From positions 62,001-126,000 of the forward strand of contig NZ_CP109329.1 in the NCBI RefSeq assembly GCF_035918155.1: DNA of 64,000 nucleotides. The letters are read 5' to 3'. Both the position numbers and the translations under genes were made by a program. The notes beneath the pieces were generated by a model. The model was not told the DNA's origin. It made no database searches and saw only the letters and a program-made list of their open reading frames with translations. The DNA is from Streptomyces sp. NBC_01591 (GTDB lineage: Bacteria; Actinomycetota; Actinomycetes; Streptomycetales; Streptomycetaceae). Below, one piece after another: positions 48,972 to 57,671 of this stretch; positions within the stretch are counted from its first letter, which is position 1, and every line of letters starts with the position of its first letter.

Positions 48972-50148
48972 ATGCTCCGACCATCGCCCAAGCACGCCCC
49001 TACATGGCCGGCCTCGCTGACGAACTGACCCGGTCCGGGGCGATCCGGACCTCTGAGTGGTCCCAGGCGTTCTCAAGTGTGCCCCGGCATCTGTTCGTGC
49101 CCCGCTGGTTCGGGCAGGAGACGAACGACCGGGCATCGCCGTATGGCGCGAGCACCACGGCGTGACCACAGCCGACGACCTGTCCGCCGTCTACCGCGAT
49201 CAGACGCTCGTGACCGCCCTCGATCCGGACACCGCCGAACAGGTGGACGGCACCGCATGGACTGGCATCCCCACCTCGTCCAGCACCTTGCCCAGCCTGA
49301 TGGCCGGAATGCTCGAGGACCTGGCCGTCCAGGACGGCGACCGCGTCCTCGAGATCGGCACCGGCACCGGCTACAACGCTGCCCTGCTCAGCGCACGCCT
49401 CGGCGAACACCTCGTGTACTCCGTCGACATCGACCCCGGCCTCGTCCGCACCGCGCAGGACCATCTGTCGTCCGCGGGTTTCACGCCGCAGCTCGTTCCC
49501 GGCGACGGAACCCAGGGCTATCCCACCGGGGACAGGTTCGACCGGATCATCGCGACCTGTGCTGTCCAGGCCGTCCCGGCTGCCTGGATCGAGCAGAGCA
49601 GGCCCGGAACCATCCTGGTTGCCGACGTCGCCCTCGGTATCGAGGGAGGGCTCGTCCGCCTGGAGGTCGACGAGCAGGGCCGAGCCCTCGGCCACTTCAC
49701 CGCGACCGCCGGCCGATTCATGGCGGCCCGCGGCGAGGCCCGCACCTACTCAGTGCCGCAACGACCCGAGCGCGCTGCCGAGACAGGCACGTGGCCGTCG
49801 TCCGTCACCGCCGCAGACGTGCGCAGCCACTACCCCTTCCGCCTGCTCCTCGCTCTTTACCTGCCCAGAGCAGAGATCGTGTACCACGTCGACGATTCCG
49901 GCGCCATGGCTCTCCAGATCCAGGGACCTGACGGGTCGTGGGCCCGGTTGCCTCTCGTCGGCGCCGCCGTAGGTACGGTCACCTGCGGCGGCGACCCCGG
50001 CCTCCGGACCCGGGCCGAGGAAGCATGGCGCTGGTGGAACGATGCGGGCCGCCCCTCGCACGACAGATTCGGCTATGCCCGTGAGGCAGACGGGACCGCG
50101 TACGTCTGGCACATCCCCGACGGGACCCGTTGGGACATCCCCGTCTGA
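48968..50148 (+). pseudogene. tgmC: PCMT-like methyltransferase (TgmC-like), frameshifted
   Basis: ATG 48968 overlaps the tgmB stop. The first 55 or so residues (MNAPTIAQARPYMAGLADEL ... SVPRHLFVPRWFG) are in one frame, and from about 49128 coding moves to another (IAVWREHHGVTTADDLSAVY). The SAM-binding motif VLEIGTGTGYNAALL, ILVADVALGIEGG and a C-terminal extension follow, to 50148. One G seems missing in GACCGGGCATC. In related clusters this enzyme methylates Asp to form aspartimide. Broken or mis-sequenced. Confidence 0.82.
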
Positions 50149-50167
50149 CTGCCAAACGCTCCGATGA

Positions 50168-50200
50168 CCGACGCCGTACCCGCACGAGCGGCGGTACTGA
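50168..50200 (+). pseudogene. Fragment of a MMCDRC-family gene
   Basis: Eleven codons ending PTPYPHERRY and stop, matching the 3' end of the genes at 21824, 26735 and 44194. Marks a fourth, mostly deleted cassette edge after the graspetide genes. Confidence 0.55.
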
Positions 50201-50244
50201 TCTCCCACTCGTGGCTGCATCGCGCCGGCCAGCCACGAGTGGGC

Positions 50245-50273
50245 CTGCTTCCCGCACCCGCGGGGATGGCCCG
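50245..50273 (+). CRISPR. Solitary CRISPR repeat with array trailer
   Basis: CTGCTTCCCGCACCCGCGG then GGATGGCCCG. The following bases (GCGAGTTCCACATCCACTCC, with an AACACTC just before) match those after the last repeat of the array ending at 53428, so it is the distal end of a lost array. Confidence 0.75.
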
Positions 50274-50384
50274 GCAACACTCCCCCCAGGCGAGTTCCAC
50301 ATCCACTCCCTGGTTCGAACCTGCGCATTCACGAGGCCCGTTCAGTGTCGCCTCGTTCAGAACGAAGCCAGCCATGGTCGGGTC

Positions 50385-50406
50385 GGTTTGTTGTCCGCGG
50401 ACAACA
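50385..50406. repeat. parS-like palindrome
   Basis: GTTTGTTGTCCGCGGACAAC followed by AT. The surrounding bases (GAACGAAGCC ... GGTCGGTTTGT) recur at 55608-55632 beside a degraded site. Confidence 0.8.
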
Positions 50407-50587
50407 TGTCGTCCTACACGGGAACGCCAGCCGTTCCGAGACAAGAAGTGTCAGTTGCATGGGCGGTTGTGTACGGCAAAGTTCCCGGCCGCGTGGCGCG
50501 GCTCATCAGTCACGTGCCGCCCGACCACCTGATGCGAGGGAGCGCCGCCCAGCCTGTGTCGCGCGGGCGGCGCCCCATTTACCGGGG

Positions 50588-51394
50588 TCAGTTTCCGTAT
50601 CGGGTGACGGGGCGTGGGGACGGCTGTAGGGCCTGGTGCAGCAGCTTCCCCGCCCGTTGCCGCCACCGTGATGGACTCGCTGACCAGCCGCGGAGAGCGG
50701 GCGGCTCTGGTTCGGAGAGGAGGGGAACCGCATGCGGCTCCGCCCGTTGCCGCTCCGTCTGCTGCAACTGCCCGGTAGTGGGCGCAGGCAGGCCGCGCCG
50801 GTAGGCGTTGACTCGCTCCCAAGCCTGCTCCCACAGCAGGGCTTCGGGTGTTCCGGGCTGCACCCTGCCGCACACCCTCACGAAGGTGAGCAGAAGGGTC
50901 TTGGAGGGCGTCCGCTTGCCGCTGAGGACCGCGCTCAGAGAGCTGCGCGGCAGGAAGCTGACGCCGTTCTCGATGGCAGCCAGCTCCAGCTTTCGCAGGG
51001 TCTTGTTGCCGTGGTCGAACCGCAGGGCGCGCATGGCGTCCAGCAGTTCGAGCGGCTCACAGATGTACTGAGGTGGGAGCACGGGACGGCGGTGCTGCGG
51101 CCGGGTGCCGGGCGGGGCCATAGCGGCTTCCGCCTTCTTCCACAGGCGCTCGGCGTGCCGTTCGTCCCCGCCGCACACGCGGACGTAGTCCTGGACGACA
51201 GCCCAGGTGGGCAGCCGATTGCCTCGGTCAGCCTGGAAGAACCGCAGGTGAGAGACCGGCTGGTGAGATTCACGAGTCGCAAGATGCGCCATCTGGCGAT
51301 AGCTCAAACCCGAGCGCTGGCGCAGCGACCCAAGCCACTGCGCCAGCTCAGCTACGGGTGCGGGCGTCGCCAGGGCGCTGGTGTCGCACCCCAT
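50588..51394 (-). CDS. Helix-turn-helix domain protein, 268 aa
   Basis: The N-terminal HTH LAQWLGSLRQRSGLSYRQMAHLATRE is of the XRE type common in actinobacteria, and a second HTH-like stretch occurs at NGVSFLPRSSLSAVLSGKRTPSK. The C-terminal 70 residues are low-complexity. The gene follows a small membrane-protein gene by 10 bp on the same strand. Role unknown. Confidence 0.75.
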   Translation of the reverse strand: MGCDTSALATPAPVAELAQWLGSLRQRSGLSYRQMAHLATRESHQPVSHLRFFQADRGNRLPTWAVVQDYVRVCGGDERHAERLWKKAEAAMAPPGTRPQHRRPVLPPQYICEPLELLDAMRALRFDHGNKTLRKLELAAIENGVSFLPRSSLSAVLSGKRTPSKTLLLTFVRVCGRVQPGTPEALLWEQAWERVNAYRRGLPAPTTGQLQQTERQRAEPHAVPLLSEPEPPALRGWSASPSRWRQRAGKLLHQALQPSPRPVTRYGN

Positions 51395-51404
51395 GACGCT
51401 CCCC

Positions 51405-51641
51405 CTACACGCGGTGTGCGGAGAACACAGCGACCGTCCGGCGGACGAGTTCCACCGCCAGCAGGCCGCCGATGGTGATCGTTGCGATGACGGTCTCCAG
51501 GTTCTGCCACCAGGCCGCCAGGCCGGCGGTCAGGCTCACCACCACCACGATGATGACCACGGCCGGAGTCGGCAGCAGAGAGCTGCCATTCCTCACCGGG
51601 CTCTGCACACACGATGCGTGCGCGTGCTCGCGAATATTCAT
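51405..51641 (-). CDS. Small membrane protein, 78 aa
   Basis: ATG 51641 with GAGGAG upstream. Two hydrophobic spans (AVVIIVVVVSLTAGLAAW and TVIATITIGGLLAVELV) separated by a short polar loop. It precedes the HTH gene by 10 bp and probably shares its transcript. No family recognised. Confidence 0.7.
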   Translation of the reverse strand: MNIREHAHASCVQSPVRNGSSLLPTPAVVIIVVVVSLTAGLAAWWQNLETVIATITIGGLLAVELVRRTVAVFSAHRV

Positions 51642-53129
51642 TTTTCTCCTCGGTCGTTGCCACTCGACGCGAGGCTCCGTATGCGACGATCCCCCGGCCT
51701 TGCAGAGCCGGAGGATCCAGAGCCTCATTGGACACCTTCCTGCCCCCGCTTCAACGCGGTAAAGGCCGTTCCAGTGCCCGCGTTTCATCGCGTCCCGTGT
51801 TGCGGTGACAGCCCGTCAGTACAAAGACCCAGGTCATCCGACGCACCCCGTGCCCTGTGTTTCGTGGCGACCGGCAGTGGTCCCGCTTCTGCCCTCTGTG
51901 AGACCTTGCCTGGGACGGATGAAACAACGAATGTTTGGGGACATCAACGCACAGGGCGACCGGGGTCGACCGGGCACCTGACGATCTCCAGCCGAGCGAG
52001 AGGGAGGGACCTGACATGGCAATGATCTTGGTACTGGACGCGGAACGCTTCTCGTCCGTGCGAGAAGAGCCGGTCCCTGCCTCTGCGGTCGAGCCGGCCA
52101 AACGTCAACTCGTCCTCACCCTCGCCCGTGCCGTGCGGTTACTGCGCCGCCAGTCGCGGTTGAGCTCTCGCGAGACGGCACTGATTTCGCTGCGGGCGAC
52201 CGCCATCGGGCTGCCGCCGAGACTGCACCAGTCCAGTGTGGGCAGTTGGCCTGGGGACGGGGGAATCGCCGTCTCCAAGGATCTGCCTGTCTCCGACGGG
52301 TTCTGGCCCCACCGGAACGGGCTCAAGTGGCTACGCCAGACGTTCGCCTCACGGCCTGGTGGGTGGCCGACGCACAAGCGCCGACGTCGGGAAGAGGCCA
52401 GCAGGGGTCCGGGCGGCATGTCTGCTTCCCATTCGAGAGGTGGGGTCACTGCTCGGCGGTCGTCTCGGGTCGACGAAGCCCGTTCAGGACAGGCTGCTCT
52501 GCGGTTGAGCAGCGCAGGCAGGCCGCCGCCGGCCTGCGACAGGACTCCGCCCGGCGAAGCAGGCCACTCGCGCGTTTCCTGCTGCGCTCTGCACCGCATC
52601 TCACCGGTTTCGGCATCGCGCCGATGCGTCGCGCCCGTGTGCCCTCCAGCGGTATGTCACGGGGTGGATCGAGCCCGGCCTTCCCGCTGGCATTCCCGCT
52701 GTCCTGGCCTGCCCCGGCTCCTTTCGCACGCCTTCCTCACCGCCGATTCGTAGGCGACATATCTCTCTCGTCTGGCCCCTAGTCTCGGGCTCGTTCAAGA
52801 TCGATTCGATACGGGGCTAACGGCGGTGCATCTCAGAACGTTTCCTCTGCCGCTCTTCATCCGCGGCCTATGATCGCGGTCTCCCCGGCCGTTGCCACTC
52901 GATACAACAGGGGATCGGGCGGTCTTTGTTGCAGCGAAGCCCGTCCATGGCACGACCAGCGGTCGTGCCTCCGGCGTCCGGTGGCCCGCCTGTTCCCGAA
53001 GAGGGAGACGGGCCACCGGACGTCGAGCTACAGGTGGGTGCGGTCGGCTGGGCGGGACTGCCCGGTTGGGGCAGTCGCTGAACATCGATGACCGCGGGCC
53101 CGTCACAGCCCCAGCGGCGCCTTGCTGGC
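51642..53129. other. 1.5-kb region of decayed coding DNA
   Basis: No convincing complete gene. A frame from ATG 52016 (MAMILVLDAERFSSVREEP ... RQLVLTLARAVRLLRRQ) has AGGGAGGG upstream and looks coding for about 70 residues, then degenerates. The remainder is Arg/Pro-rich noise in all frames. Confidence 0.4.
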
Positions 53130-53216
53130 GAAAGGTCGGTTTTTGGTTCAATGCCGGATTCGCTGAAACTGCTTCAAAAGCGCCTCGACTGAGGGAAGAA
53201 TGGCAGGTCAGGGAGC
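53130..53216 (+). promoter_or_regulatory. CRISPR leader, family L2 (copy 3, short)
   Basis: 87 bp from GAAAGGTCGGTTTTTGG to the first repeat, same length as the cores at 38174 and 44701. The outer 120 bp of the L2 leader are absent. Confidence 0.75.
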
Positions 53217-53428
53217 CTGCTCCCCGCGCCCGCGGGGATGGTCCCGGGAGAGCCTACCGCCGTCACCGGCCCGACCGCTGCTCCCCGCGCCCGCGGGGAT
53301 GGTCCCCGCCATTCCAGTTGGTGGACACCTGGCTGAGTCTGCTCCCCGCGCCCGCGGGGATGGTTCCGAGGCCGTGAACTTCACCCTCACCGGCTCCACC
53401 TGCTCCCCGCGCCCGCGGGGATGGCCCC
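53217..53428 (+). CRISPR. I-E CRISPR array, 4 repeats (leader L2)
   Basis: Repeats at 53217, 53278, 53339 and 53400 with three 32-bp spacers; CGC-type consensus as in the array at 44788. The third ends GGTTCC and the last GGCCCC. Confidence 0.95.
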
Positions 53429-53577
53429 AGCGACACTCTCGCCGGGCGAGTTCCACATCCACTCCCTGTCGTTGGACGCGAGAACGTCATCGGGTTGGCC
53501 ATGAGAAGTGTCAGTAGCCGCCCAATGCCGCCAGGCATCGCAGAGTTGTGTCAGCGGTGGATGGCAGCATCGGGCGC

Positions 53578-55485
53578 ATGACGAATACGACACCGTTCGA
53601 CTGGCGGCCGTTCCTGCTCAGATGGAGCGAGGAGTGGTTGGATTTCCTGCCCGATGATGAGACGCAGAGTGAGAGGGACGAAGCCGCCCGGCGGGCTCGG
53701 TGGTTGGGGTTCCCGCCGGCGTCCGAGGAGCGGATCGCAGCCATGGAGGAGCGCCTCGGCCGACGGATGCCCCCGTCGTACCGGGAATTCCTCAAGGTCA
53801 GCGACGGGTGGCAGCACGCTGGCGGGTTCATCTGGCTACTGGCGGGGACCACGGACGTGCGCTGGCACAACAACGAGTCCGGACTGGCGGACATGTTCGA
53901 GGAGTACCTGGACGACGACGCCGGACCCGACGAGCGGCGGGAAGCGGACGTCTGGCGGCGCGGGCTCCAGCTCGACGTCGAGTCCGACAGCATCCACGTC
54001 CTCTTGGATCCCGAGGACGTGGACGAGGATGGCGAGTGGGCCGTGTACACGTGGGCGAGCTGGCGGGCCGCGCCACCCGAGCGGTACGCGAACTTCGTCG
54101 AGTTCATGCGGGGCATGTACCGGGAGTTCCACTGCCTGCGGGCACGCCCGGCCGACGGGGAGCCGGAGTTCGCCAACGACACGACGCGAGAGCTGGATGC
54201 CCGGATGGAGCAGGCCCGGCTGGAGGCGCTGCGCGGCGACTGGGAACGGGCCGGGCACGCGCTGGACGAGGCAAGGGAGTACGGCAGACCGCGGGCCGCC
54301 GGGCTGGGTGACCAGATACGCCGCCTGCTCGGACGGACCTACATGGTGTACTTCGAGGACGTGGTGACCGATCCGCAGTACGCGCCCGAGCTGCTGCCGG
54401 CGCTGGTCGCCGAGCACGCGGCGCACTCGTACAGGGACGACTCCACACTGATGTTCCACCTGCGGGGAGTCGGTGACGACGTGGTGTCGCTGGCCTACGC
54501 GACGCTGGAGCAGGTACGCAACGGCACGTACCGGTACGCGGCGGCCGGACCGTTCGGGGAAGCGGTCGAACGGGCACGGGAGCTGGCTCGGTGGGGCAAT
54601 ACCGACGGGGCATGGCGGACACTGATAGACGCTCTGCCGGTATGGCAGCCGCTGGGACCCGACCACCTGGCGCCGCTGGGATGGGTGGCCGACCCTCTGC
54701 TCGGACCCCTGTTGACCCCGGAACGGGGCCGCGAGCTGCTGTCCACCCCCAGGGGCGGGCAGGCGGGTGAGGCACCGAGCCCGACGGCCGGCCTCGACCC
54801 GGACAACCTGGCGTGGCTCGCGGACCCCGACCCCCACGACAACCTCACGTCCTACCGGTTCGTCCTGGTCGAAGGTGTGCAGCCGGAGGACTTGCCCGGA
54901 CGCCTCGAGGACGGGAACGAGACAGCGCTGGACGATCCCATGACTTTCGACGAAGCCCGCCACCGATCGCTCCGCGGACAGAGGGAGTTCTCGTCCTACG
55001 ACGACAAAGCCCTCATGGCGGTCGGCCGGGCCGGCACCCGTTGGAGCTTCGCCTTCGACAGCGACCCTGCGCATTTCGACCCGCAGCGGTTCGTCTCCCC
55101 GGCTGCGGCCGCCAGCGCGGGCACCCGCGCGGTGGTCGTGTGGAGCGGTCTGAGGACCTGGCGCGGGGCACCGTTCTTCCACCTCTCCGTAGCGCAGGAC
55201 GGTGCCGAGCAGTACGCCTTCACGTACGCGGGCGGAGAGATACGCCGGACCGGGGAGATACCACGGGCACTGGACCCGGAGCGGTTCGTCGGCTCCGGGG
55301 AGGAGGCAACCGAGGCGGAACGGCCGCTACTGGAGGCCGTGACCGGCGAGTTCGGTGTCCAACTGCCGCGCCACGCGATCACGAACGGACGGCTGCACAC
55401 GTTCATCACCCGCTCATGGACGCGGCCGCCGGGAAACGGGGAGGCGTACGCCGTGGTCAGCATGAACTGGGGTGCCGCGCGCTGA
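53578..55485 (+). CDS. SUKH (SMI1/KNR4) domain protein, 635 aa
   Basis: ATG 53578 (MTNTTPFDWRPFLLRW) is preferred over an upstream GTG. SASEERIAAMEERLGRRMPPSYREFLKVSDGWQ is the SUKH signature (residues about 45-80), and the domain extends to about residue 195. SUKH proteins bind partner proteins and often act as immunity proteins against polymorphic toxins. The following 430 residues are acidic and of unknown fold. No toxin gene is adjacent. Confidence 0.78.
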   Translation: MTNTTPFDWRPFLLRWSEEWLDFLPDDETQSERDEAARRARWLGFPPASEERIAAMEERLGRRMPPSYREFLKVSDGWQHAGGFIWLLAGTTDVRWHNNESGLADMFEEYLDDDAGPDERREADVWRRGLQLDVESDSIHVLLDPEDVDEDGEWAVYTWASWRAAPPERYANFVEFMRGMYREFHCLRARPADGEPEFANDTTRELDARMEQARLEALRGDWERAGHALDEAREYGRPRAAGLGDQIRRLLGRTYMVYFEDVVTDPQYAPELLPALVAEHAAHSYRDDSTLMFHLRGVGDDVVSLAYATLEQVRNGTYRYAAAGPFGEAVERARELARWGNTDGAWRTLIDALPVWQPLGPDHLAPLGWVADPLLGPLLTPERGRELLSTPRGGQAGEAPSPTAGLDPDNLAWLADPDPHDNLTSYRFVLVEGVQPEDLPGRLEDGNETALDDPMTFDEARHRSLRGQREFSSYDDKALMAVGRAGTRWSFAFDSDPAHFDPQRFVSPAAAASAGTRAVVVWSGLRTWRGAPFFHLSVAQDGAEQYAFTYAGGEIRRTGEIPRALDPERFVGSGEEATEAERPLLEAVTGEFGVQLPRHAITNGRLHTFITRSWTRPPGNGEAYAVVSMNWGAAR

Positions 55486-55622
55486 CGGACAAGGCACCCG
55501 AACCACTTCCGTGCCGCCACTGCCCCACTGACGTCCCCGATGACCAACTCGCTGACATCCGGTGTCCGGCCCTACTGACATCTCGATATCCAACGGCATC
55601 AGAACGAAGCCGGCCGCGGTCG

Positions 55623-55640
55623 GTTTGTCGTCCGCGGACC
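55623..55640. repeat. Degraded parS-like site
   Basis: GTTTGTCGTCCGCGGACC keeps only the centre of the palindrome; the flanks match those of the site at 50385. Confidence 0.5.
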
Positions 55641-55685
55641 GTCGTCTGCCACGACAACGTCAGTGGTTCTGCCACGGAAGTGTCA

Positions 55686-56142
55686 GTGGGGCTGGAGTTC
55701 GGCGAGCAGGCTGCGGATGTGCCCGCTGGCACCGACGAGACCCTGGCCAACCTCACCCCGGTGGCCGCGGCCGCCGCCCTGCGCCTGCTCGCCGACGCCA
55801 TCCGGCGCGGCGCCACCCACGACGACGTCGTGGAGGTGCAAGCAGGCCGGAGTGCACGACGCGTTCGCCGATGTCCTCGATGCCGCTTCCACTGCCGTGA
55901 TGAACGGCCTGGACGACCCGTACGAGTGCGACGGACGGCTGCACGCCGACAACCTCTCTCCCCCGTGCAGAGCCGAAGGCCGGTGGTCAGCGCGGCCCAT
56001 GCTCACCTTGATCACGGATCACGAACGTCGCTATGTCAGCCGCAAGGCGCGTGAAGAACTTTTGCCCATCTTGAAGCAACCAATAGACGATGCCGGCTTT
56101 CTGACGTCTCGCGTCCTGCGATCGATGGGAGACACGAGATGA
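55686..56142 (+). pseudogene. Hypothetical protein, frame break, coupled to the M1 peptidase
   Basis: A GTG frame (VGLEFGEQAADVPAG ... TPVAAAAALRLLADAIRRG) runs to about 55845, then coding continues in another frame (GVHDAFADVLDAASTAVMNGL ... ILKQPIDDAGFLTSRVLRSM) to 56142. The stop overlaps the next gene's ATG (ATGA), so it was once co-translated with it. Family not recognised. Confidence 0.5.
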
Positions 56143-57605
56143 AACCGCATATGGCGAAGGGCAGCCGGCCTCGGGCGGCGGTCCCGGGCCGTCTGTCCGG
56201 CTGGGCTCCGGCCACAGCACTCCTCCTGGCCGTGACGACGTCCTGCACCGGCTCCGCACCGGGAAACGGTGCCGTCGTCGGAAAGCCCGGTACGGCCGGA
56301 GTGGGGGATCGGCTGTTCCCAGCGCTCGGCAATGGCGGCTATGACGTGGTGCACTACGGGCTGACGCTGGATTACATGCCCGAGACCAACCACCTGAAGG
56401 GCACGGCGGTCATCACAGCGCGGGCCACCCAGGACCTGAGCCGCTTCAACCTCGACCTGTCAGGGCTGCGGGTACGCACCACCACGGTGCAAGGAGCCAA
56501 GGCCCAAGTCGCTCGCTCGGGGGACGAGCTGCTCGTGACACCGGCGAAGACGGTGAGGAACCGCGAAGTCTTCAAGACAGTCATCACCTACGACGGCACA
56601 CCGCGCACGCTCAAGGACGACGACGGAGGCCTGGAAGGCTGGATAGAGACCGACGACGGCTCGACGGCCCTGGGTCAGCTGTCCGGCTCCATGACCTGGT
56701 TCCCGGGCAACCATCACCCGTCGGACAAGGCCACGTACGACACCACGGTCACCGTGCCCAAGGACGAGGACGGCGACCCCTACGACGTGATCAGCAACGG
56801 TGAGCTGATCACGGAGGAGGACAAGGGTAAAACGGTGACCCGGCACTGGCGCACTGAGGAGCCCATGGCCAGCTACCTCGCACACGTCTCCGTCGGTTAC
56901 TTCGAGATCCACAAGGGCTGGACGGACGATGACGTGCCCGTCTACGTCGCCATCGACCCCGACGAGGCCGAAGACTCCGCCGATGTCGCAGACCTGGTGC
57001 CCGAGATCGTCGACTGGGCCGGCAAACGCTTCGGTCCCTACCCCTTCTCCTCGACCGGTGCCATCGTCGACCACCTGCCCGGGCTCGACTACGCCCTGGA
57101 GACCCAGACCAAGCCCTACTTCGGCGAGGTGCCCGAAGAGGCGCTGCTCGTGCACGAACTGGCACACCAGTGGTTCGGCAACTCCGTCACCCCGCGCAAG
57201 TGGAAGGACATGTGGCTCAGCGAGGGTCTGGCCACCTACGCGGAGTGGCTTTGGGAGGAGGAGCGGGGCAACAGGAGCACCACGGAGATCTTCAAGGACT
57301 TCTACGACGGCACGGACGCCGAGAGCGAGGGCATCTGGGCGTTCCCGCCAGCGGATCCGCCCAGCGGAGGGCGCGTCTCCGACCCGCCCGTCTACGGACG
57401 CGGTGCCATGGTCGTGCACAAGGTGCGCAGGGCCGTCGGCGACGAGACCTTCTTCGGCATCCTTCGTGCCTGGACCCGGCAGCACCGGCACGGCAATGCT
57501 GACACCCGGCAGTTCATCGCCCTGTGCGAGAGCAAGTCCGGGAAGGACTTGACCGCGCTCTTCAACACCTGGCTCTTCGACAAGAAGAAGCCCTCCCGGA
57601 TGTGA
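56139..57605 (+). CDS. M1-family zinc metallopeptidase, lipoprotein
   Basis: 488 residues. The signal region ends in a lipobox-like LLLAVTTSC. The N-terminal beta domain (YDVVHYGLTLDYMPETNHLKG) leads to the catalytic site HELAH (339-343) with the distal Glu362 in LSEGLATYAEW, a complete HExxH-18-E zinc site. PGLDYALETQTKPYF stands where the GAMEN exopeptidase loop is found. It is shorter than aminopeptidase N because it lacks the C-terminal helical domain. Probably anchored outside the membrane. Confidence 0.9.
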   Translation: MKPHMAKGSRPRAAVPGRLSGWAPATALLLAVTTSCTGSAPGNGAVVGKPGTAGVGDRLFPALGNGGYDVVHYGLTLDYMPETNHLKGTAVITARATQDLSRFNLDLSGLRVRTTTVQGAKAQVARSGDELLVTPAKTVRNREVFKTVITYDGTPRTLKDDDGGLEGWIETDDGSTALGQLSGSMTWFPGNHHPSDKATYDTTVTVPKDEDGDPYDVISNGELITEEDKGKTVTRHWRTEEPMASYLAHVSVGYFEIHKGWTDDDVPVYVAIDPDEAEDSADVADLVPEIVDWAGKRFGPYPFSSTGAIVDHLPGLDYALETQTKPYFGEVPEEALLVHELAHQWFGNSVTPRKWKDMWLSEGLATYAEWLWEEERGNRSTTEIFKDFYDGTDAESEGIWAFPPADPPSGGRVSDPPVYGRGAMVVHKVRRAVGDETFFGILRAWTRQHRHGNADTRQFIALCESKSGKDLTALFNTWLFDKKKPSRM

Positions 57606-57615
57606 GGAGGGCGAT

Positions 57616-57662
57616 CCGGCTGGAGAAGGGCTCTCCGCAGGGGAAAGCCCTTCTCCAGCCGG
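57616..57662. terminator. Bidirectional terminator between convergent genes
   Basis: A 17-bp perfect stem, CCGGCTGGAGAAGGGCT and its complement, with a 13-base loop between two genes that end facing each other. Confidence 0.85.
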
Positions 57663-57671
57663 CGGGAGGCT

